The notes below the pieces were generated by a model. That model ran no database searches and had not been told where the DNA came from. It saw nothing but the letters and a program-made list of their open reading frames with translations. Made by a program: the position numbers and the translations under genes. From NCBI GenBank assembly GCA_002492415.1, contig DKYK01000056.1, positions 2,386 to 19,770 on the forward strand: a stretch of 17,385 nucleotides of DNA. The letters are read 5' to 3'. This document shows positions 1 to 6,007 of the stretch, one piece after another (positions within the stretch are counted from its first letter, which is position 1; every line of letters starts with the position of its first letter). This DNA comes from Christensenella sp. UBA7102 (lineage in GTDB: Bacteria; Bacillota; Clostridia; Christensenellales; UBA1750).

Positions 1-1048
1 CGCCGATGATGGTGATGGCGTCGGATTCGGCCATGGCGGTTGCGACCGCCAGGGTGCCCACCGCGAAGCTGGGCATCTCAAAGACGCCCATCGGGCCGTT
101 CCACACCACGGTCTTGGCCTCCTTGATGGCCTCGGAGAACAGCTTGATGGACTTGGGACCGATGTCCATGCCCTCGTAATCCGCGGGAATGCCTTCCTCG
201 GCGTCCACGGTGATCTTGTCGCAGTCGTCCTTAAAGTCGCTGCCGCACACGTTGTCCACGGGCAGCAGGAGCTTGACGCCCTTCTCCTCGGCCTTCTTCA
301 TCATGTCCTTGGCCAGCTCGATGCGCTCCTCGTCCAGCAGGGACTTGCCGATCTCATAGCCCAGCGCCTTCTGGAAGGTGTAGGCCATGCCGCCGCCGAT
401 GATCAGGGTATCGACCTTCTCCAGCAGGTTGGTGATGACGCCGATCTTGTCCTTGACCTTGGCGCCGCCCAGGATGGCCACGAAGGGGCGCTTGGGGTTC
501 TCAACGGCGTTGCCCAGGAAGTCCAGCTCCTTGCCGATCAGGTAGCCGGCAACGGCGGGCAGGTAGTGGGTCACGCCCTCGGTGGAGGCGTGCGCGCGGT
601 GCGCGGTGCCGAACGCGTCGTTGACGTAGAGCTCCGCAAAGGAGGCCAGCGCCTTGGCGAACTCGGGATCGTTCTTTTCCTCTTCCTTGTGGAAGCGGAC
701 GTTCTCCAGCAGCACGACGTCGCCGGGCTTCATCTCCGAGACGCACTTCTTGGCATCCTCGCCGATGACGTCCTTGGCCAGCACGACCGGCTTGCCCAGC
801 TTTTCGGACAGGCGGGCGGCGACGGGGGCCAGGGAGTACTTCATATTGAACTCGCCCTTGGGGCGGCCCAGGTGAGAGGTCAGGATGACGGCCGCATTGT
901 GATCCAGCAGGTACTGGATGGTGGGCAGAGCCGCCACGATGCGGGTCTCGTCCGTGATCTTGTCGCCGTCCAGCGGGACGTTGAAGTCGCAGCGAACGAG
1001 CACTTTCTTGCCGGATACCTCAATATCCTCAATGGTCTTCTTGTTCAT
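1..1048 (-). CDS. pgk: Phosphoglycerate kinase (C-terminus cut by window edge)
   Basis: Phosphoglycerate kinase interconverts 1,3-bisphosphoglycerate + ADP and 3-phosphoglycerate + ATP in cytosolic glycolysis. The 349 visible residues include the N-terminal substrate-binding motif VRCDFNVPLD (about residues 18-27), LTSHLGRPKG (56-65) and an inter-domain/nucleotide region with GGAKVKDKIGV, then WNGPMGVFEMPSF near the edge. The reading frame is open to base 2, so about 45-50 C-terminal residues, including the GGGDS nucleotide loop, are expected outside the window. The ATG at 1048 is preceded by AAGGAG at a normal distance. A strong SigA promoter lies about 90 bp upstream, so it is transcribed separately from the small ORF behind it. 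In many Bacillota it sits in a gap-pgk-tpiA-gpm cluster; the downstream neighbour is not visible here. Confidence 0.97.
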   Translation of the reverse strand, partial: MNKKTIEDIEVSGKKVLVRCDFNVPLDGDKITDETRIVAALPTIQYLLDHNAAVILTSHLGRPKGEFNMKYSLAPVAARLSEKLGKPVVLAKDVIGEDAKKCVSEMKPGDVVLLENVRFHKEEEKNDPEFAKALASFAELYVNDAFGTAHRAHASTEGVTHYLPAVAGYLIGKELDFLGNAVENPKRPFVAILGGAKVKDKIGVITNLLEKVDTLIIGGGMAYTFQKALGYEIGKSLLDEERIELAKDMMKKAEEKGVKLLLPVDNVCGSDFKDDCDKITVDAEEGIPADYEGMDIGPKSIKLFSEAIKEAKTVVWNGPMGVFEMPSFAVGTLAVATAMAESDAITIIG

Positions 1049-1136
1049 AGCACACACTCCTTATCCTTCATGGTTCAAAGCTTGCACAAACCGGAAACGT
1101 GCGGCGCGCATGCGCCCTGAATGAACGTACAACTAA

Positions 1137-1165
1137 AGTATACCCGAAATCTTCCATATTTGCAA
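1137..1165 (-). promoter_or_regulatory. SigA-type promoter of pgk
   Basis: On the minus strand TTGCAA (1165-1160) is followed by a 17-bp spacer and TATACT (1142-1137). This near-consensus pair leaves a 5' leader of roughly 80 nt before the pgk ATG. The leader contains a G+C-rich palindrome around GCGCATGCGC (about 1107-1116) that could fold. Confidence 0.75.
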
Positions 1166-1198
1166 CCGCTTTTCGCCCTGATCGTCAACAATTTCACA

Positions 1199-1219
1199 AA
1201 AAAACGCCGCGGCGTTTTT
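1199..1219 (-). terminator. Palindromic terminator behind the small membrane-peptide ORF
   Basis: Bases 1200-1219 form a perfect palindrome with centre GCCGCGGC and flanking A5/T5 tracts. Read on the minus strand it starts inside the stop codon of the 56-residue ORF and ends in a U-tract. It would separate that ORF from the pgk transcript. The symmetry means it could also act on plus-strand transcripts. Confidence 0.55.
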
Positions 1220-1388
1220 ACCGCAGCACGAGCTCCAGCACCGCCTGCGCCGCGTGCCACAGCCTGCCCGCCATGCGCCCCGCCAACGCCCACAAAGTCA
1301 AAATGGCGAGCGCCATGCCCGCAGCCAGCGCGCACCGCAGCACAAACCGCGCCCGCGCGCGCACCGCATCGTATGGAATGACCGACAC
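1218..1388 (-). CDS. Possible 56-residue single-pass membrane peptide
   Basis: This short ORF was read directly from the sequence between pgk and the divergent TIM-barrel gene. A GTG start at 1388 follows GGAGGAGG with an 8-nt spacer, and the frame ends at TAA 1220-1218 directly on a palindromic terminator. The product begins VSVIPYDAVRARARFVLR, has one hydrophobic segment of about 20 residues (ALAAGMALAILTLWALAG, about 20-37) after a cluster of arginines (expected N-in topology), and ends in a short amphipathic tail LWHAAQAVLELVLR. Third codon positions are G+C-rich like the neighbouring genes. No family is recognised. The promoter upstream is weak at best (a TAGTAT near 1430 without a well-placed -35). 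It could be a chance ORF; the ribosome site, membrane segment and terminator together make a real small gene plausible. Confidence 0.42.
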   Translation of the reverse strand: MSVIPYDAVRARARFVLRCALAAGMALAILTLWALAGRMAGRLWHAAQAVLELVLR

Positions 1389-1478
1389 GCCTGCCGCCTC
1401 CTCCGCCGTAAAATCTCTTCTCTCCTTATACTATGCGCCGCCCGCCCGCGTTCGATGCAATGTTTTCCAACTGCGTGC

Positions 1479-1506
1479 TTGCGCGCGCCCGCAGCTGTGC
1501 TATAAT
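1479..1506 (+). promoter_or_regulatory. Promoter of the TIM-barrel isomerase gene
   Basis: TTGCGC (1479-1484) and a perfect TATAAT (1501-1506) are separated by 16 bp. The -10 is preceded by TGC, giving an extended -10 element that may offset the poor -35. The predicted transcript starts about 30 nt before the ATG. Confidence 0.65.
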
Positions 1507-1542
1507 GAGTACAAGAAACCACATCCAAGGAGGAATCGCTTC

Positions 1543-2421
1543 ATGGAACAGATTCGCATCGGCACCTGCGTGCCCGGTCAGCACGCGCTCACCTACCTTC
1601 CCCACATGGTGGATAAGGGCTATGAGACCTTTGAGCTGTGCTTTCACATGGAATTTTACGGCCAGGACATCGCGCAGCTCGCCCCGCGCGTCATGGATCT
1701 GATCGCGCCCACCGGCCAGAAGATCACGGCGCTGGGCCTTTACTGCAACCCGCTGCAGCACGAGGAGCACAAACAGAACTTAAAGAAGTGCATCGATAAC
1801 GTGCACCTGCTGGGCACCGACCTGGTGTGCACCTTCGCCGGCGCGCTAATGGGCGCAAGCGTCGAAGAGGCCATGCCCGTCTACAAAAAAGTGTTCACCG
1901 AACTTGGGCAGTATGCCGCCGACCGCGGCGTGCGCCTGGCGTTTGAAAACTGCCCCATGGGCGGCGTCTGGCAGCGCGAAACCTGCAACATCGCCCACAG
2001 CCCCAGAGCCTGGGACATGATGTTCAGTGAGGTTCCGCTGGACAACATCGGCCTGGAGTGGGAGCCCGCGCACGCCCTCAAGCAGCTTATCGACCCGCTG
2101 CCCCAGCTGCGCAAGTACGCCCCGAAGGTGTTCTCCGTCCATGGAAAGGACACCACTGTGGACTGGGACGGCATTCATCATGAGGGCATGTTCTCCGGCA
2201 AGGATTTCGTGCCCGACCGCTTCCCCGGCTTTGGCGACACCAACTGGCGCGATGTGTTCTACATCCTGCACCGGGCGGGCTACGCCGGCGACGTCGTCAT
2301 CGAGGGCTACCACGACAACTGCTACAACCACGATTGGGAGATGGTGGGCCAGATGCACGCCCTCAACTACCTCAAATGGGCGCGCGGCGGCGACTACGCC
2401 CCCTCGCCGTGGGTTAAGTAA
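1543..2421 (+). CDS. Sugar phosphate isomerase/epimerase-like TIM-barrel protein
   Basis: A 292-residue protein of the xylose-isomerase-like (AP endonuclease family 2) TIM-barrel superfamily. This superfamily contains IolE, hydroxypyruvate isomerase, ketose 3-epimerases and related sugar enzymes. Residues at positions expected for the divalent-metal site are visible: Glu135 (LAFENCP), the GLEWEPAH segment (170-177), His200 (SVHGKD) and Glu254 (VVIEGYHD). The last motif and the C-terminal EGY match sugar isomerase/epimerase proteins better than endonuclease IV. The ATG at 1543 is set by AAGGAGGA at 1527-1534. The open frame runs further upstream (to about 1099), but that part has no ribosome site and crosses the promoter. 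It is monocistronic, with its own promoter and terminator. The substrate cannot be told from sequence. It is cytosolic, with no signal peptide. Confidence 0.88.
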   Translation: MEQIRIGTCVPGQHALTYLPHMVDKGYETFELCFHMEFYGQDIAQLAPRVMDLIAPTGQKITALGLYCNPLQHEEHKQNLKKCIDNVHLLGTDLVCTFAGALMGASVEEAMPVYKKVFTELGQYAADRGVRLAFENCPMGGVWQRETCNIAHSPRAWDMMFSEVPLDNIGLEWEPAHALKQLIDPLPQLRKYAPKVFSVHGKDTTVDWDGIHHEGMFSGKDFVPDRFPGFGDTNWRDVFYILHRAGYAGDVVIEGYHDNCYNHDWEMVGQMHALNYLKWARGGDYAPSPWVK

Positions 2422-2461
2422 CCCGTAGGTCTCGCGCGCATCCAAACTCCCCCAAAACCAC

Positions 2462-2493
2462 AAAAAAGACCGTTTTTCGCAACGGTCTTTTTT
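2462..2493 (+). terminator. Bidirectional intrinsic terminator between convergent genes
   Basis: A 13-bp perfect stem (2462-2474 with 2481-2493) around loop TTTCGC carries A6 on one side and T6 on the other. It therefore works for the plus-strand isomerase gene and for the minus-strand 71-residue ORF, whose stop codon (2495-2493) touches the arm. Confidence 0.9.
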
Positions 2494-2708
2494 CATTCAT
2501 ACAACAACTGCTCAATCTTCCCGGCCAGCTCCTCCACCGACCCATCGCCCTGCGTCAATTCGTCCAGCGCGACGGCCAGCATCAGCAGCTCCTCGTGCGT
2601 GAACCTCGCCCGAATCACCGGGTCCTCCTGGCTCCCGCCCCTGTCCTTCCGGTAGCTGGCCAGGTCGAGCACCCGAGACGCCCTGTCTTCCCCATCCTTC
2701 CTTGACAT
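2493..2708 (-). CDS. Uncharacterised 71-residue acidic protein
   Basis: A small soluble protein with no signal peptide or membrane segment. Its first ~35 residues are charged and probably disordered (MSRKDGEDRASRVLDLASYR). The C-terminal half looks helical (FTHEELLMLAVALDELTQ, then VEELAGKIEQLLYE). I do not recognise a family. ATG 2708 is chosen over TTG 2711 because AAGGAG lies 8 nt before the ATG but only 5 nt before the TTG. It has a perfect consensus promoter and diverges from the small XRE regulator, so a regulatory link is an inference worth testing. The gene ends directly on the shared terminator. Confidence 0.75.
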   Translation of the reverse strand: MSRKDGEDRASRVLDLASYRKDRGGSQEDPVIRARFTHEELLMLAVALDELTQGDGSVEELAGKIEQLLYE

Positions 2709-2739
2709 CAATCCATCTCCTTTTTCATTTTCTTATCAT

Positions 2740-2768
2740 ATTATAATTCTGTATAACATATTTGTCAA
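2740..2768 (-). promoter_or_regulatory. Perfect consensus SigA promoter for the 71-residue protein
   Basis: On the minus strand TTGACA (2768-2763), a 17-bp A+T-rich spacer and TATAAT (2745-2740) match the SigA consensus at all 12 positions. It is the strongest promoter seen in the window and drives a gene of unknown function. The transcript start would fall about 25 nt before the ATG at 2708. Confidence 0.88.
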
Positions 2769-2789
2769 TACTGCGACAGATTAGGGTGT

Positions 2790-2821
2790 CTGCGAACTGC
2801 GCAGCCTATAGAATATCTATA
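2790..2821. promoter_or_regulatory. Two adjacent palindromes, candidate operator of the XRE regulator
   Basis: Two inverted repeats lie between the divergent genes: CTGCG-AACTG-CGCAG (2790-2804) and TATAGA-ATA-TCTATA (2807-2821), both with perfect arms and 2 bp apart. The second contains or overlaps any likely -10 of the XRE gene and ends 15 bp before its ribosome site. That is a typical place for an autoregulatory operator of a small XRE repressor. Binding is inferred only from position and symmetry. Confidence 0.45.
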
Positions 2822-2849
2822 AAATGCAGCAGAACGGAGGCAGCAACGC

Positions 2850-3110
2850 ATGGGCAGCAGACCAGTGGACTTTGAATATCGGGATCGGCTGATTGAGATT
2901 GGCCTGACCATTGCCGCCTTGAGAAAACTCAACGGCTTATCGCAGGAAGCCCTCGCCGACAAATCCGGCGTCAGTCGCCAGACCATTGCGCTGATTGAAT
3001 CGCCCAATTCCGTTCAGGCCTTCTCCGTCGAAACGCTGCTCAAAATCGCCGACGCGCTGAATGTACGCGCGGGCGACATACTCAACAACACCTTCCCCAG
3101 CGGCAAGTGA
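2850..3110 (+). CDS. Small XRE-family helix-turn-helix transcriptional regulator
   Basis: An 86-residue protein that is almost entirely a Cro/C1-type HTH domain: LRKLNGLSQEALADKSGVSRQTIALIE (about 24-50), with the SQEALA and SRQTI helices of the family, followed by the SVETLLKIADALNV helix. There is no ligand-binding or peptidase domain. The ATG at 2850 follows GGAGG (2836-2840) with a 9-nt spacer. It diverges from the 71-residue gene and is followed at once by a strong terminator, so it is monocistronic. Likely targets are its own promoter and the divergent one, through the palindromes between them. Such stand-alone HTH proteins are found in prophage remnants and as chromosomal regulators; nothing else phage-like is seen here. 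Confidence 0.9.
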   Translation: MGSRPVDFEYRDRLIEIGLTIAALRKLNGLSQEALADKSGVSRQTIALIESPNSVQAFSVETLLKIADALNVRAGDILNNTFPSGK

Positions 3111-3111
3111 T

Positions 3112-3143
3112 CCCCTCGGTTTTCAGGCCGAGGGGTGTTTTTT
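3112..3143 (+). terminator. Intrinsic terminator of the XRE gene
   Basis: Stem CCCCTCGG (3112-3119) pairs with CCGAGGGG (3128-3135) around an 8-nt loop and is followed by TG and T6 (3138-3143). It begins one base after the XRE stop codon. The minus strand has no U-tract after the stem, so it is a weaker stop for the convergent operon ending at 3149. Confidence 0.85.
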
Positions 3144-3148
3144 GCCCT

Positions 3149-4837
3149 TTACTCGATGTTCGTCCAGCTCTCGATGCCGCGGTAGGGCTCGCTCTGGCGG
3201 ATGATGCCCGGCACCGTCACGTTTTCGCCCGTCACCTGCGTGCGCGTGCGCATGCACACGGTGTACACCGGCATGTCCTGCACGATCAGGTCGTACACCC
3301 GCTGCATCGCGGCGTAATAGGCCTCCGCAGTCTGCGCGCTGTCCAGCGCCGCAAGCGCCGCGTCCATCTCTCCGCTGGAGTAGCCCATGCGGTTGTTCGT
3401 CCCCTCCGTCTTCAGCAGAGAGGACAGGTCGCCCGTGTCCGGCAGCTGGTAGCCGCACAGCAGCAGATCCCAGTTCCCCGCCTGCACCGCCGCGTCCAGC
3501 TTGTCAAAGCTGACGGTCTCCACTGTTGTCAGGATGCCCACCGCGTTGAGCTGCGATGCAATGCGTCCCACCGCATCCTTGTGCCGGGAGGTTTCCTCTT
3601 CGTTGGTCAGCAGCGTCAAGGTCAGCCGTTCGGTGGTCTTTTCGGTGGGATTTTCCTCGGTTCCGCCCAGCAGGGCGCTCACCGCGTCGTCGTGCGTCGG
3701 GTCGGTCGTGGTCTTGGGCGCTTCCGACGCCTCTTTTGGCTCCAGCCCCGAGGCGTAGCGCTCCACATAGCTGTCCCCGTCCAGGTCCTTCCATCCCATC
3801 TCCTCCAGCAGGGCGCGCGCCGCGTCCGCGTCATGTTCCGTGCCGCCCGTCCGCTCAGCCAGCCAGCTGTCAGGCAGCACCGGCACGTCCACCGACACGC
3901 CGTGGTTCTGGTAAGTGTTCGCGATCACGTCCTTGCCGTCCAGCGCCAGCGCCACCACCCGCCGCAGCTGCGCATCGCCCAGCCGCCTGGAAAAGTTGGG
4001 CATCAGCAGCTCTGCCTGCCCCGTCAGGTACTCCTGCTTGTGCACATAGCTGCGCTGCGTCACCGAGGATACCGTCAGCATGTCCACCGCGCACACGTCC
4101 AGGCTGCCGGCTACGAACGTGTTGAGTTCCGACTCGGCGTCCTCGCGCGCCATCGCGTGGATGGCGGGGATGCGCGCCGGCGTGCGCCACCAGCTCTCCC
4201 AGCGGATCAGGTCCAGGCTTTCGCCCTTTACGTACCCTTCCACGCAGTAGGGCCCCGTTCCCGCGTAAAGATCGTCCTCGGTATCCTTGTTGACCACCGG
4301 GAAGGTCAGCGCGTACAGCGCCGCGTAGCCCGCGTCGGTCTTTACGTTGATCACGCGCTCGCCGTCGGCGCGCATCTCGTCAATGGGCGCGACGGTATCC
4401 TTCCACGGGCTGTCCTCCGCGCTGCGGATGGCGTTAAAGGAATACACCACGTCGGCCGCGGTCAGGCCCTTGCCGTCGTGGAACAGCACGCCGGCGCGCA
4501 GCGTGACGGTGTAGCCCTCCTCGGTGCTCGTCACGCTCTCGGCCAGCCAGTTTTCCGGCTGATAGCGATCGTTCAGGCGCATCAGGCCCTCGTAGCACAG
4601 CTTCATCAGCCCCTGCATGCCCTGCGAGGGGTTGGTGAACGGATTCAGCTCCCCCGAGGCCGCGGGCATGCTGACGCTCAGCGCCTGCGACTCGGTGGAG
4701 GGCGCGGGCGTGGGCGACGCGCTCACGCTCGACAGCTGCGACCAGTTGAAGGTCTCCTCACTTTTGCACGCCGTCAGCGCCGTCGTCAGCAAGAGTGCAC
4801 ACAAGCACATCGGGATAAGCCGTTTTGTAACTTTCAT
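3149..4837 (-). CDS. Family 5 extracellular solute-binding lipoprotein
   Basis: A 562-residue lipoprotein of the SBP_bac_5 (OppA/DppA/NikA) family, which captures oligopeptides, nickel or other ligands outside the membrane for ABC importers. Visible features are a signal peptide with lipobox LTAC (Cys24), a Thr/Pro/Ser-rich linker (ASPTPAPSTES), the family signature around LTAADVVYSFNAI (about 125-137), and the C-terminal peptide-cleft region ending in GIESWTNIE. A charged, low-complexity insert (about 385-420, EPKEASEAPKTTTD...) is unusual. It is the last gene of the polA operon and overlaps the transglycosylase gene by 80 bp; its own ribosome site is poor (AAAGG at a long distance), so translation may depend on upstream ribosomes. 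No permease or ATPase genes are adjacent, so its transporter is encoded elsewhere or it has another role. The ligand is unknown. Confidence 0.9.
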   Translation of the reverse strand: MKVTKRLIPMCLCALLLTTALTACKSEETFNWSQLSSVSASPTPAPSTESQALSVSMPAASGELNPFTNPSQGMQGLMKLCYEGLMRLNDRYQPENWLAESVTSTEEGYTVTLRAGVLFHDGKGLTAADVVYSFNAIRSAEDSPWKDTVAPIDEMRADGERVINVKTDAGYAALYALTFPVVNKDTEDDLYAGTGPYCVEGYVKGESLDLIRWESWWRTPARIPAIHAMAREDAESELNTFVAGSLDVCAVDMLTVSSVTQRSYVHKQEYLTGQAELLMPNFSRRLGDAQLRRVVALALDGKDVIANTYQNHGVSVDVPVLPDSWLAERTGGTEHDADAARALLEEMGWKDLDGDSYVERYASGLEPKEASEAPKTTTDPTHDDAVSALLGGTEENPTEKTTERLTLTLLTNEEETSRHKDAVGRIASQLNAVGILTTVETVSFDKLDAAVQAGNWDLLLCGYQLPDTGDLSSLLKTEGTNNRMGYSSGEMDAALAALDSAQTAEAYYAAMQRVYDLIVQDMPVYTVCMRTRTQVTGENVTVPGIIRQSEPYRGIESWTNIE

Positions 4838-5402
4838 GGATTCTCATTACCTTTGCTGCGTATTCTTTGACGTCCTGGCCCGGGATCACGTCCAGCGTCT
4901 TGCCGTCCGCGGAAAGCTCGGGGTCCTCAAGCCACTTGTCCACCTGGCCCTGCCCGGCGATGTAGGCCGTCAACGCCTCCTGCCACCGGCCGTCATAGCG
5001 GCGGTGCAGATAGCTTAAATACCAGCAGCCCAGCCGCAGATTGACCTTTGGATCGTAGAGCGATTCGGTGGTGTATTCGCCGTCCAGCTCGATCTTGCCG
5101 CTGAGCCACTGGCCGGTTTCGGGCATGATCTGCATCAGCCCGATGGCGCCCACACTGCTGACCGCGTCGGCCTGGAAGCTGCTCTCGCAGTAGACCAGCG
5201 CCGCCAGCAGACAGGGGTCGATGTCAAACTCCTCCGCCGCCAGGAGCAGTTCCTCCTGATATTCCAGCGGATAGATCAGCTCCTGCTTCTGCGGCTCCCA
5301 CCTGCGCGCCCAGAACACCGCCAGGCACACCAACAGCAGGATGCACACGCACGCGGCCGCGATGGTCATGGCTCTGCTCCTGCTTTTCTTTTTTGCCGTC
5401 AC
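4758..5402 (-). CDS. Membrane-anchored lytic murein transglycosylase (SLT domain)
   Basis: A 214-residue protein with a basic N-terminus (TAKKKSRSR), one membrane anchor (about 11-32) and an extracytoplasmic SLT/GH23 domain. Such enzymes cleave the MurNAc-GlcNAc bond of peptidoglycan with formation of 1,6-anhydroMurNAc. Catalytic Glu73 lies in YCESSF, followed by SSVGAIGLMQIMPET (82-96) and the late motifs LRLGCWYLSYL and ALTAYIAGQG (the usual AYNAGPG, here with Ile, Gln for Asn, Pro). The start is GTG 5402: GGGAGG lies 7 nt upstream, and the GTGA sequence overlaps the coaE stop, a standard coupling arrangement. The in-frame GTG at 5417 has no ribosome site. The stop lies 80 bp inside the lipoprotein gene; the last ~15 residues lie beyond the usual domain end. 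polA-coaE-transglycosylase is a familiar neighbourhood in Clostridia. Confidence 0.92.
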   Translation of the reverse strand: MTAKKKSRSRAMTIAAACVCILLLVCLAVFWARRWEPQKQELIYPLEYQEELLLAAEEFDIDPCLLAALVYCESSFQADAVSSVGAIGLMQIMPETGQWLSGKIELDGEYTTESLYDPKVNLRLGCWYLSYLHRRYDGRWQEALTAYIAGQGQVDKWLEDPELSADGKTLDVIPGQDVKEYAAKVMRIHESYKTAYPDVLVCTLADDGADGVQK

Positions 5403-5989
5403 GCCAATTCCTCCCACAGCGCGCGCAGTTGCTCCCGCGTGCGCTCCATGCTGCCCGAGTTGTCCACCGCCCGGTCCGCCCGCGCCAGCTTCTCGGAAAG
5501 CGGCATCTGGCTGTCAATGCGCGCCTGCGCCTGCTGCTCGGTGAGCCCGTCGCGCGCCATCACGCGGCGCAGCTGCTCCTGCCGCGGCACATAGACCACC
5601 CACGTCTCGTCGCACAGGCGCTCCATGCCGCTTTCAAACAGCAGCGGCACGTCCAGCACGCACACCGCGCAGCCCTGCGCCCGCGCCAGCTCCATCTCCC
5701 GCTTCGTCTCCTCGATCACGATGGGATGCAGGATGCCCTCCAGTTCCCTGCGCTTGCCCTCGTCGGCAAACACGATGCCGCCCAGCTTCCTGCGGTCCAG
5801 CTCCCCGTCGGGCCGCAGCATGTCCTGGCCAAAGCGCGCCTTGACCGCGAGGTAGCCTTGCCCGCCCTTCTTCGTCGTTTCGCGGGAAATGGCGTCGGCG
5901 TCCACGATGTGCGCGCCCCACTGCCGCAGCCAGGCCGACACGGTGGATTTTCCGCTGGCGATGCCGCCCGTCAGGCCGATCACTCTCAT
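5399..5989 (-). CDS. coaE: Dephospho-CoA kinase
   Basis: CoaE carries out the last step of coenzyme A synthesis, ATP-dependent phosphorylation of the 3'-OH of dephospho-CoA. The 196 residues are normal for the family. Visible motifs are the P-loop GGIASGKST (8-16), the DADAISRE segment (about 30-37), LDVPLLFESGME (CoA-binding region, about 111-122) and the lid helix with RQEQLRRVMARDGLT. The ATG at 5989 lies 18 bp after the polA stop with only a weak AGAGG site, so it is probably co-translated with polA. Its stop overlaps the next start (GTGA). Cytosolic. Confidence 0.95.
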   Translation of the reverse strand: MRVIGLTGGIASGKSTVSAWLRQWGAHIVDADAISRETTKKGGQGYLAVKARFGQDMLRPDGELDRRKLGGIVFADEGKRRELEGILHPIVIEETKREMELARAQGCAVCVLDVPLLFESGMERLCDETWVVYVPRQEQLRRVMARDGLTEQQAQARIDSQMPLSEKLARADRAVDNSGSMERTREQLRALWEELA

Positions 5990-6007
5990 ACTGCTCGTTT
6001 CCTCTCT

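Noticed and set aside
1099..1542. Upstream extension of the TIM-barrel gene to about 1099
   Set aside because: The extension crosses the promoter at 1479-1506 and the palindrome at 1200-1219. The ATG at 1543 has the ribosome site and starts the conserved barrel.
2709..2711. TTG 2711 as start of the 71-residue protein
   Set aside because: It is only 5 nt from AAGGAG and one codon before an ATG at optimal distance.
3107..4870. Long plus-strand frame opposite the solute-binding lipoprotein, and similar ones opposite coaE/polA (5393-6613, 6830-8032)
   Set aside because: Low-complexity shadow translations rich in His, Arg and Gln, with no ribosome sites and no domains, opposite clearly real genes.
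5403..5417. GTG 5417 as start of the transglycosylase
   Set aside because: The GGGAGG ribosome site lies inside this stretch and points to GTG 5402, which also gives the GTGA overlap with coaE.
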